A stretch of DNA of 64,000 bases from Chimaeribacter arupi (GTDB lineage Bacteria > Pseudomonadota > Gammaproteobacteria > Enterobacterales > Enterobacteriaceae). The notes under the pieces were generated by a model that made no database searches, was not told the origin of the DNA, and saw only the letters and a list, made by a program, of their open reading frames with translations. This document shows positions 27,296 through 34,150 of the stretch, one piece after another. The translations under genes and the position numbers were made by a program. Each line of letters opens with the position of its first letter. The stretch's first letter is position 1. The DNA lies in the NCBI RefSeq assembly GCF_002858805.1, contig NZ_PJZI01000010.1, positions 1-64,000 of the forward strand, given 5' to 3'.

Positions 27296-27772
27296 TTATC
27301 GGTTCTTCCACGAGTCAGAGTGAGCCAAATTACCATCACAGTATTTCCAGGTAATCTTCTCATAGCGAAGGGTAACTAATTCAAGATGATTTGTACTTTC
27401 GAAGGCTTTAATATTGTGCATTATCGTTTTTACTGAAACAACCGTAACACCTTCAAGTAGTATATTGTAATATTCCTCCTCTCTCCCTGCATCATTGATT
27501 CTGTACCATTTAAACTCAGCACTTTTTAGTGTTTGACCGGTGGTTGATGCTTTATAAAGCAATGGGCTTGAACTATCAATTTCTTTTTCAAATTCTAATG
27601 CATCATGAATTCGCGGCCCGGTTATTTGACCTGTGTGCCCATCGGTAGGAATGTCCACTCCATGCATAAAGCTTAGCACTTCAATACTGTTTTCCCGGCC
27701 ACGCACGTCAACCAACCCTTTAATTAGTGCACCACCATCATCTTTTAACCATAAATAGGGAGGGATAGCCAT
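27296..27772 (-). CDS. hcp: Hcp-family T6SS tube/effector-carrier protein
   Basis: 158 residues, the standard Hcp1 length. Characteristic regions: MAIPPYLWLKDDGGALIKG, FMHGVDIPTD, QITGPRIHDALEFEKEIDSS, SPLLYKASTTGQTLKSAEFK, YYNILLEGVTVVSVK, and the end RYEKITWKYCDGNLAHSDSW. Hcp hexamers stack into the T6SS tube and can carry small effectors in their lumen. The gene is an orphan, followed by an effector-immunity pair, so this is an auxiliary hcp cassette served by a T6SS encoded elsewhere. The start ATG has GGAG about 7 bp before it. The 238 bp upstream are AT-rich and probably hold its promoter. Confidence 0.93.
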   Translation of the reverse strand: MAIPPYLWLKDDGGALIKGLVDVRGRENSIEVLSFMHGVDIPTDGHTGQITGPRIHDALEFEKEIDSSSPLLYKASTTGQTLKSAEFKWYRINDAGREEEYYNILLEGVTVVSVKTIMHNIKAFESTNHLELVTLRYEKITWKYCDGNLAHSDSWKNR

Positions 27773-28010
27773 TATTAAACTCCTAATTGATTAGAAAAGC
27801 TTGCATAGTTTGCGCCTGATAAAAGCCAATAACAAATACTAAAAATCAATAAACATGGGGATAAACATAGTCATGAAAAATAAATAAAACAGGGAATGAT
27901 TAAATCAATAACATTGAATTAAAATAATAGTCACATTATATAATGTGTATATCAGGCGTTTAGACAGCGTTCTCATATTGGATTACTACAATATTACAGG
28001 ATCAGTCATA
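27773..28010. promoter_or_regulatory. AT-rich gap between hcp and the CRISPR array
   Basis: No gene is visible. The composition is very AT-rich, consistent with an hcp promoter on the minus strand and possible H-NS silencing of acquired DNA. It contains no further full CRISPR repeat; the first degenerate repeat of the array begins at 28011. Confidence 0.45.
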
Positions 28011-28771
28011 GTCTATATCCCCGCTCTCGCGGGGAACACTCCGTATCCGGCAGGGCTTCCAAGTAGTACGCCGGTTTAGCCCCGCTCTCGCGGGGAACAC
28101 GGCTCCAGCGTCCAGAAATTTCCGCTGTTTTGCGGTTTAGCCCCGCTCTCGCGGGGAACACCTCATCCAGCCCCGATCGGATATCTGCCAGCACGGTTTA
28201 GCCCCGCTCTCGCGGGGAACACCGAACATTTGCCCGCATCTCCGGCCCGTGCGCCGGTTTAGCCCCGCTCTCGCGGGGAACACAAAAGAATTGGATGATT
28301 TTGTAGAAAAATACACGGTTTAGCCCCGCTCTCGCGGGGAACACAATTCATCAATTGAACGGAGTTGATATTTAATCGGTTTAGCCCCGCTCTCGCGGGG
28401 AACACGTGCTGTATCGCGTGCATGGGTATGTGAAAACCGGTTTAGCCCCGCTCTCGCGGGGAACACTAAACGAGGGAATATGCCTGGCGGTCAAAGTACG
28501 GTTTAGCCCCGCTCTCGCGGGGAACACGGCCGCTATAACTGGAACACCGGCTACGGCGGCGGTTTAGCCCCGCTCTCGCGGGGAACACATAGTCAACGGC
28601 GTCCACTGACAAAATGTACGCGGTTTAGCCCCGCTCTCGCGGGGAACACTTTGCCAGCCCTTCCAGGTTGCGGACGTGAGTCGGTTTAGCCCCGCTCTCG
28701 CGGGGAACACATAAGTTACTAAAATTTCGTTTAATAAATCGACGGTTTAGCCCCGCTCTCGCGGGGAACAC
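28011..28771 (-). CRISPR. Type I-E-like CRISPR array, 13 repeats and 12 spacers, no cas genes
   Basis: Repeats of 29 bp start every 61 bp from 28011 to 28743, with 32-bp spacers. The plus-strand form begins CGGTTTAGCCCCGC and ends GCGGGGAACAC, with the stem CCCCGC-TCTC-GCGGGG, close to the E. coli type I-E repeat. The leftmost repeat is degenerate in its first nine bases (GTCTATATC), marking the leader-distal end. The AT-rich leader lies at the right end, so transcription is on the minus strand and crRNAs would carry the handle CTAAACCG. All 12 spacers differ. No cas gene lies within the window. Confidence 0.97.
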
Positions 28772-28920
28772 TCTTATCGTATTTCTTTGATTATAAAAAC
28801 TTTTTTAAACAGCTAAAATTCTACCGATTTTTTTACGATGATTATGCGATATAAATCATTGATTCTTCAGAACGTTATAAAATTCAGAATGCGTTTTATG
28901 GTATTCACCAGCCGGAAAAA
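28772..28920 (-). promoter_or_regulatory. CRISPR leader region
   Basis: The very AT-rich segment next to the intact-repeat end of the array starts TCTTATCGTATTTC (plus strand), with T- and A-runs. By analogy with type I-E arrays it should contain the promoter and, if adaptation is active, an IHF site. Neither is assigned precisely. Confidence 0.65.
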
Positions 28921-28921
28921 G

Positions 28922-28948
28922 AAAAACCCCGGCAAGCCGGGGTTTTTT
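28922..28948. terminator. Terminator downstream of the TerC/Alx-family gene
   Basis: AAAAACCCCGG-CAAG-CCGGGGTTTTTT is a strong symmetric hairpin 18 bp beyond the stop of the minus-strand gene. It also isolates the CRISPR leader from read-through. Confidence 0.93.
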
Positions 28949-28965
28949 CAGGATTGCTGAGAGAA

Positions 28966-29985
28966 TTATTTCTCTTTAGCAGGGAACAGCACGCTGGCGA
29001 GGATGCCGAGGCCCAGCACAATCAGTACGATATAGAGGCTGGTGTTGATGCCGATCTCGTAACCGTGGTGCCAGAGGTGGTCGCTGGCGTTCAGGCCGAG
29101 TTTGAAGGCGATAAAGAACAGCAACACCACTACCGCTTTCTCCAGGTGCGACAGATAGCGGCGCAGCGCTTCCAGCACAAAGTAGAGCGCGCGCAGGCCG
29201 AGGATGGCGAACATCATCGCGGAGTAGACAATCAGCGGCTCACGGCTCACGGCGATCACCGCCGGAACGCTGTCAAAGGCGAACATCACGTCCGACAGCT
29301 CCACCACAGCCACACACAGCAGCAGCGGCGTGGCGTAGCGTGCGCCCTTCTTCACCGTGAAGGCAAAGCCCTTGTTCTGCGGCTTCTCCAGCTCAGCAGA
29401 GACTTCGCTGGCTTTCAGCAGGAAGCGGTCACCGGCCAGTTTCGGCCAGACCGGGAAGAAACGGCGCACCAGACGGTTGGCAAAGTGATCAGAGTAATCG
29501 TCGATCTCTTCATCATCTTCACCGGAGCGCAGCATCATCACTGCCGTCCAGGCGACAATCACCGCAAACACCATCTCTACCCACGGCCCCAGTGACAGCA
29601 GCGCCGTACCAAAGGCGACAAAAATACCGCGGAACACAATTGCCCCGATCACGCCCCAGTAAAGCACGCGGTGGCGCAGGCCATCCGGCACTTTGAACCA
29701 GGCGAAAATCGCCATCATCACGAACAGGTTGTCTACCGACAACACTTTCTCCAGCGCGTAACCGGTAATGAACAGGTTAGCGACAGCCGCACCGTGGTGG
29801 ATATAGAGGAAACCGGCGAAACCCAGGGCGGTCGCCACCCAGAAAATCGACCAGCCTACCGCGCTTTTCAGGCTGATGGCGTGGTTGCCGCGGTGGGCAA
29901 GCAGGTCAATCAGCAGCGCGGCAACCGACAGACCAACGAATACGCTGACCGTCTCCAGAGGAAAACCAATATGAACAGACTCCAT
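28966..29985 (-). CDS. TerC/Alx-family integral membrane protein
   Basis: 339 residues with about 8-9 hydrophobic segments. Family marks: ALEKVLSVDNLFVMMAIFAW with the conserved acidic residues, and later VAVVELSDVMFAFDSVPAVI. These acidic membrane motifs are thought to bind metal ions. TerC belongs to tellurite-resistance clusters and Alx is involved in manganese/pH homeostasis; neither a ter cluster nor the yybP-ykoY riboswitch that precedes alx and mntP in E. coli is recognisable here. Manganese or metal export, possibly to load exported proteins, is the best inference. The start at 29985 has an AGAAGAG-type RBS. Confidence 0.85.
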   Translation of the reverse strand: MESVHIGFPLETVSVFVGLSVAALLIDLLAHRGNHAISLKSAVGWSIFWVATALGFAGFLYIHHGAAVANLFITGYALEKVLSVDNLFVMMAIFAWFKVPDGLRHRVLYWGVIGAIVFRGIFVAFGTALLSLGPWVEMVFAVIVAWTAVMMLRSGEDDEEIDDYSDHFANRLVRRFFPVWPKLAGDRFLLKASEVSAELEKPQNKGFAFTVKKGARYATPLLLCVAVVELSDVMFAFDSVPAVIAVSREPLIVYSAMMFAILGLRALYFVLEALRRYLSHLEKAVVVLLFFIAFKLGLNASDHLWHHGYEIGINTSLYIVLIVLGLGILASVLFPAKEK

Positions 29986-30149
29986 TATCTCTTCTCAATT
30001 CAAAATGTTACCGGAAACGGTAACCAGGTTAGTTTTTTATAGGGGTGCCGCAGCAGGGTGCGCGGCGTCACCATTTTAGCAGCAGAGCCGCCGATCATCA
30101 GACATAAACAACATGAAACTATCAATGACACGGGGGAAAAGCAGAAGGG

Positions 30150-30187
30150 AAAGGCCTGCCGCGCGTCAGCTGACGGCCGCAGGCCGG
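30150..30187 (-). terminator. Probable terminator after the cold-shock-domain gene
   Basis: On the minus strand GCCTGCGGCCGTCAG pairs with a near-complementary CTGACGCGCGGCAGGC, followed by CTTTCCCTT. It is an imperfect but long stem just beyond the stop. Confidence 0.5.
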
Positions 30188-30191
30188 GCAA

Positions 30192-30674
30192 TCAGAGGTT
30201 TTTCAGCGCCTTCATGGTCTCTTCAATATCAATCTCCAGCTCGGAGAAAGTGAAGGTTTTATTCTGGAAGGTCGTGACGTTCAGCATCTCCAGCGGGCGG
30301 GTCGCGCCCTTCTCCACCTCTTGTTTCGGGCGGATGCGCTCCATCAGCAACCCGGCGGAGAGCACGGCGTTCTCTTTGTCGATCTGCGCCTCAACCGGCA
30401 CCTGTTTGGTGAAACGGTTGAACGACTTGATGCTGGTGATTTTGATGCGCTCACCGGCAATGTGGATGTATTTGCTCTCTACCGCCACTTTCACCGCGTA
30501 GGCCGACAGCCCTTTGTTATTGGTGGTCGGCTCAAACGTCACGGCGGCATTCTTTTTCAGCAGCTCCGGATTCGCCACTTTGACAACGTGAAAATACCGG
30601 TTGTCGCCGTTTTCATCTTTAATAAATCCGAATCCTTTGTCTTCGAAATATGTCGTAATTGTACCGTGCATCAT
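30192..30674 (-). CDS. Cold-shock-domain protein with C-terminal extension
   Basis: 160 residues from the ATG ATG at 30674. The first 65 or so form a cold-shock OB-fold with a single-stranded nucleic acid-binding motif: TITTYFEDKGFGFIKDENGD (RNP1-like KGFGFI) and NRYFHV. The remaining 95 residues (KITSIKSFNRFTKQVPVEAQ to DIEETMKALKNL) are not a CSD and are not recognised by me. Classical Csp proteins have about 70 residues, so this is an extended type. RNA chaperone or stress function is inferred from the domain only. A longer in-frame start would add 32 residues of low likelihood. Confidence 0.8.
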   Translation of the reverse strand: MMHGTITTYFEDKGFGFIKDENGDNRYFHVVKVANPELLKKNAAVTFEPTTNNKGLSAYAVKVAVESKYIHIAGERIKITSIKSFNRFTKQVPVEAQIDKENAVLSAGLLMERIRPKQEVEKGATRPLEMLNVTTFQNKTFTFSELEIDIEETMKALKNL

Positions 30675-30772
30675 AGTTACCGCCTGACCTGTCAACAAAA
30701 CGCCTATTTTAGTCGAGCCACACGCAGAAGTCGCCTGCTTTACCGCACTTCCTGCCCGGTGCGCGGCCATAA

Positions 30773-30799
30773 AAAAACGGCCTCCGGGGAGGCCGTTTT
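30773..30799 (-). terminator. exbBD terminator
   Basis: On the minus strand ACGGCCTCC-CC-GGAGGCCGT is followed by seven T residues, 16 bp after the exbD stop. Confidence 0.92.
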
Positions 30800-30814
30800 C
30801 AATACGGGGCGGGC

Positions 30815-31240
30815 TTACTGCGCGCCGGTGTGCTCCATGCCCACCAGCCCGACTTTGAGGTAACCCGCCTGACGCAGCGCGTCCATCACGCCCATCATCG
30901 TTTCGTAGTCCACGGATTTGTCCGCGCGGAAGAAAATGGTGGTCTCTTTGTCGCCGTGGGTCTGCTGCGCCAGTTGTGCGGTGAGTTGCTCACGCGGCAC
31001 CGGCACATCGCCGACAAACAGCTGTTTCTCCGCATTGACCGTCAGGAACAGCGGTTTTTCCGGGCGCGGCGACGGCTTGCTGGTCGAGGCCGGCAGGTTA
31101 ACCCGCACGTCCACCGTGGCCAGCGGTGCGGCCACCATAAAGATGATCAGCAGAACCAACATCACGTCGATAAACGGCGTCACGTTGATCTCATGCATTT
31201 CCCCGCTTTCATCCAGGTCGTCATTCAAACGCATCGCCAT
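30815..31240 (-). CDS. exbD: TonB-system accessory protein ExbD
   Basis: 141 residues. It forms, with ExbB, the proton-driven motor that energises TonB-dependent uptake of siderophores, heme and vitamin B12. A single N-terminal membrane segment has INVTPFIDVMLVLLIIFMVA with the essential proton-carrying aspartate at position 25. The periplasmic domain follows (RVNLPASTSKPSPRPEKPLF to the end). It is encoded 6 bp after exbB. Fur-type iron regulation is expected because a Fur-like box lies upstream of exbB. Confidence 0.97.
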   Translation of the reverse strand: MAMRLNDDLDESGEMHEINVTPFIDVMLVLLIIFMVAAPLATVDVRVNLPASTSKPSPRPEKPLFLTVNAEKQLFVGDVPVPREQLTAQLAQQTHGDKETTIFFRADKSVDYETMMGVMDALRQAGYLKVGLVGMEHTGAQ

Positions 31241-31246
31241 CGTCAG

Positions 31247-32212
31247 TTACCCCACGCGCAGTTGCGGATTCGCGCGTTTGGTACCGGCGTTGGCCGCCAG
31301 GTCCAGGTCACGCCCCTGCAACAGCAGCAACTGGGCCGCGACATCCCCCAGCAGGTGGCGGTAGCCGGCAATCAGGCGGGCGAAGATGTTGTAGATCACC
31401 ACCGCCGGAATCGCGGCCACCAGCCCGATGGCGGTCGCCAGCAGCGCTTCCGCAATGCCCGGTGCCACCACGGCGAGGTTGGTGGTCTGGGTTTCGGCGA
31501 TGCCGATAAAGCTGTTCATGATGCCCCAGACGGTGCCGAACAGGCCGACAAACGGCGAAATCGCGCCGATGGTCGCCAGGAAACCGTTGCCGCGCCCCAT
31601 GTGGCGGCCGGCAGCCGCCACGCGGCGCTCCAGGCGGAAGCTGGTACGGTCTTTAATCCCGGCGATGTCAGCAGACTGCGCCGACAGCTCCAGCTCGTTT
31701 TGTGCATCGGCCAGCAACCGGGCGCTGAGGCTCTTGTCATCAAAGCCCTCCATCACGGCAGCGGCTTCGTCCAGCGTGGTCACCGGGGCCAGCGCGCGCA
31801 GCTCACGGCGCAGGCGGCGTTTGGCGGCCAGCAACTCGCTGCCCTTGGCAAACAGGATCGCCCAGGTGACCACTGAGGCCAGCAGCAGGCCAATCATCAC
31901 GGTTTTCACCACCGCGTCGGCGTGGTGATACATCCCAAGCACGGACAAGTCCTGCGGAATGACCGGCTGGGCGGCAGGCGCGGACGGCTGCGGATCCGCG
32001 GCCATCACCGGGGCCGCCGGGGCGGCGTCTGCCTGCGCGCTCTGCGCAGCCGGCGCGGTAGTGGTTGCCGGGGCCGCCAGTGCCGGGCCGCTCAGCCCGG
32101 CCATCAGGCACAGGGAGGCCAGCGCCAGCCGGCCGCGGCGCGGTGTTGTTTTCTGTACTGCCACGGCAGATGTGGGCATCCCCAACTTCATCATCATGCG
32201 AGCCAATTTCAC
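31247..32212 (-). CDS. exbB: TonB-system accessory protein ExbB (extended form)
   Basis: 321 residues, longer than E. coli ExbB (244). The start is a GTG at 32212 with RBS GGTGGAGG. Residues 1 to about 46 form a signal peptide (RLALASLCLMAGLSGPALAA). An Ala/Pro/Gln-rich periplasmic stretch follows to about residue 90, then three membrane segments: VVKTVMIGLLLASVVTWAIL, FLATIGAISPFVGLFGTVWG, and TAIGLVAAIPAVVIYNIFAR. Such an extension is documented for Serratia marcescens ExbB. It forms a pentamer around ExbD in the inner membrane. Confidence 0.96.
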   Translation of the reverse strand: MKLARMMMKLGMPTSAVAVQKTTPRRGRLALASLCLMAGLSGPALAAPATTTAPAAQSAQADAAPAAPVMAADPQPSAPAAQPVIPQDLSVLGMYHHADAVVKTVMIGLLLASVVTWAILFAKGSELLAAKRRLRRELRALAPVTTLDEAAAVMEGFDDKSLSARLLADAQNELELSAQSADIAGIKDRTSFRLERRVAAAGRHMGRGNGFLATIGAISPFVGLFGTVWGIMNSFIGIAETQTTNLAVVAPGIAEALLATAIGLVAAIPAVVIYNIFARLIAGYRHLLGDVAAQLLLLQGRDLDLAANAGTKRANPQLRVG

Positions 32213-32288
32213 GCTACGCCTCCACCCTAAATCATCAACGTTGGAAGAAATAAATCAGTGCGGGATCATATCAAACACAGCGCGGATT

Positions 32289-32307
32289 GATAGTGGTTCT
32301 CATTATT
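32289..32307. promoter_or_regulatory. Fur-box-like operator upstream of exbB
   Basis: GATAGTGGTTCTCATTATT matches 14 of 19 positions of the classic Fur consensus GATAATGATAATCATTATC. It lies 77 bp before the exbB start. Iron repression of exbBD through Fur is established in enterobacteria. Confidence 0.7.
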
Positions 32308-32497
32308 ATTTACGTACGCAAGAGATCAAGGTCAAAGCAAGTGGAATATCCATAAGAAAAGCCGGCAGCACGCAGAGAGGATGCCGGAAAGCCGGGGCGG
32401 GAAGCGCTGTTTTTTTAGCCACATCACAAATCCGGAGGCCGCGCCAGCGCTGGCCGTGACGCAGATCGGATTTGCTTTAAAAAGCCATTTCAAGAAA

Positions 32498-32545
32498 TTT
32501 TCAATAGCATTTCAAAGTGTATAATCGCGTTAATAAAATGTTTCA
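32498..32545 (+). promoter_or_regulatory. Candidate dctP promoter with KdgR-like element
   Basis: A TATAAT box at 32520-32525 has TTTTCA 16 bp before it as a weak -35. Overlapping the expected start site, TAATAAAATGTTTCA (32531-32545) is the reverse of a KdgR-like TGAAAC...TTTCA motif, 12 of 15 positions. TTTCAA recurs four times in this stretch. Regulation by a uronate/pectin-type repressor is a hypothesis only. Confidence 0.4.
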
Positions 32546-32608
32546 AATTTAACAAACCCGCATTTTCCACTTACTTTTCCCGGCTTTTTCCTGCCCCTGG
32601 AGAGCATC

Positions 32609-33586
32609 ATGATACTGCGAAAATCCCTGCTGGCCCTGAGCCTGTTTTCCACCACGCTGTTTATCAGCCATCAGACCCTCGCCCAGACCATTAAAGCCGC
32701 GGATGTGCATCCGCAGGGTTACCCGAATGTGGTGGCGGTGCAGCATATGGGCGAAAAACTGGAGAAAGCCACCGACGGGCGGCTGGAGATCAAAACCTTT
32801 CCCGGCGGCGTGCTGGGCGATGAGAAACAGATGATCGAGCAGGCGCAGATTGGCGCCATTGATCTGATCCGCGTGTCGATGGCCCCGGTCGCCGCTATTC
32901 TGCCGGAGATTGAGGTCTTCACCCTGCCCTATATTTTCCGCGATGAAGAGCATATGCATAAGGTGCTCGACAGCCAAGTCGGGCAGGAGATCGGCAATAA
33001 CATCACCAATGACCCGAAATCCCGGCTGGTATTCCTCGGCTGGATGGATTCCGGCACCCGCAACATGATCACCAAAACCCCGCTGACCAAACCGGAAGAC
33101 CTGAAAGGCATGAAGATCCGTGTGCAGGGCAGCCCGGTGGCGCTGGCGACGCTGAAAGCGATGGGGGCGAACGCGGTGGTGATGGGCGTGAGCGAAGTCT
33201 TCAGCGGGATGCAGACCGGCGTCATTGACGGCACGGAAAACAACCCGCCGACCTTTGTCGCGCATAACTATTTGCCGGTGGCGAAATATTACACCCTGAC
33301 CCGCCACTTCATTATTCCCGAGCTGTTCCTCTACTCCAAAACCAAATGGGACAAATTAAGCAGCGAGGATCAGCAACTGCTCCTGAAGCTGGCCAAAGAG
33401 GCGCAGGCCGAACAGCGCCAGCTCTGGGCCGCGTATAACGAAAAAGCGTTGCAGACCATGAAAGCCGGCGGCGTGACCTTCCAGGAGATGGACACCAAAT
33501 ATTTCTATGACGCCACCCAGCCGGTGCGCGATCAGTTCGGCAAAGCCCATCAGGATCTGGTGAATAAAATCAACGACGTGAAATAA
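32609..33586 (+). CDS. TRAP transporter periplasmic solute-binding protein (DctP family)
   Basis: 325 residues. The signal peptide is MILRKSLLALSLFSTTLFIS...TLAQ, cleaved near residue 25. The mature part is a DctP-type binding protein: VQHMGEKLEKATDGRLEIKT, FPGGVLGDEKQMIEQAQIGA, FLGWMDSGTRNMITKTPL, GMKIRVQGSPVALATLKAMG, and SGMQTGVIDGTENNPPTFVA. The arginine in KIRVQ is the usual contact for a carboxylate, so the substrate is probably a sugar acid or dicarboxylate. It is the first gene of a dctPQM set. The RBS GGAG lies in CCTGGAGAGCATC. Confidence 0.92.
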   Translation: MILRKSLLALSLFSTTLFISHQTLAQTIKAADVHPQGYPNVVAVQHMGEKLEKATDGRLEIKTFPGGVLGDEKQMIEQAQIGAIDLIRVSMAPVAAILPEIEVFTLPYIFRDEEHMHKVLDSQVGQEIGNNITNDPKSRLVFLGWMDSGTRNMITKTPLTKPEDLKGMKIRVQGSPVALATLKAMGANAVVMGVSEVFSGMQTGVIDGTENNPPTFVAHNYLPVAKYYTLTRHFIIPELFLYSKTKWDKLSSEDQQLLLKLAKEAQAEQRQLWAAYNEKALQTMKAGGVTFQEMDTKYFYDATQPVRDQFGKAHQDLVNKINDVK

Positions 33587-33622
33587 GCCCGTTCACGTCC
33601 AGCCTGTTAACCGGGGGAAAGT

Positions 33623-34135
33623 ATGGCCCGTTATTATCTTTCGTCGATGGATGTGCTCTACCGGATAGCGATGTGGATTTCCGGCCTGGCACTGCTGCTG
33701 ATGGTGGTGGTGATCCCCATCGGCATCTTCTACCGCTATACGCTGAACCAGGCGCTCTCCTGGCCGGAGCCGGTGTCGATCATCTGCATGGTGACCTTTA
33801 CCTTTGTCGGCGCGGCGGTGAGTTACCGCGCCGGCTCGCACATCGCGGTCGGCATGGTCACTGACCGGCTGCCGCCGGTGTGGCAGAAGGTTTTCGCCAC
33901 CGTGGCTGACCTGCTGATGCTGGCGCTGAGCCTGTTTATCCTGGTCTACAGCACCACATTGTGCCGCGAGCTCTGGGAGCAGCCGGTGGCGGATTTCCCG
34001 GTGCTGACGGCCGGGCAAACTTACCTGCCGCTGCCGATTGGCTCGGCGATTACCCTGCTGTTCGTGCTTGAACGGCTGATGCTGGGGCCGCAACACCATC
34101 GCCAGGCGGTGGTCTTCGGCACCTCGGAAACCTGA
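33623..34135 (+). CDS. TRAP transporter small membrane subunit (DctQ family)
   Basis: 170 residues with four hydrophobic segments: ALLLMVVVIPIGIFYRYTLN, PVSIICMVTFTFVGAAVSYR, VADLLMLALSLFILVYSTTL, and LPIGSAITLLFVLERLM. The YRYTLNQALSWPE motif is typical of DctQ. It forms the inner-membrane complex with the large subunit encoded next and is needed for Na+-driven import from the binding protein. The gene begins 36 bp after dctP. Confidence 0.9.
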   Translation: MARYYLSSMDVLYRIAMWISGLALLLMVVVIPIGIFYRYTLNQALSWPEPVSIICMVTFTFVGAAVSYRAGSHIAVGMVTDRLPPVWQKVFATVADLLMLALSLFILVYSTTLCRELWEQPVADFPVLTAGQTYLPLPIGSAITLLFVLERLMLGPQHHRQAVVFGTSET

Positions 34136-34150
34136 TACGGGGCGACTCTG

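Noticed and set aside
24560..28948. cas genes for the CRISPR array
   Set aside because: All frames in and around the island were considered; none resembles Cas1, Cas2, Cas3 or a Cascade subunit.
29986..30191. yybP-ykoY manganese riboswitch before the TerC/Alx-family gene
   Set aside because: The conserved bulge and stem sequences of that riboswitch were not found in the leader.
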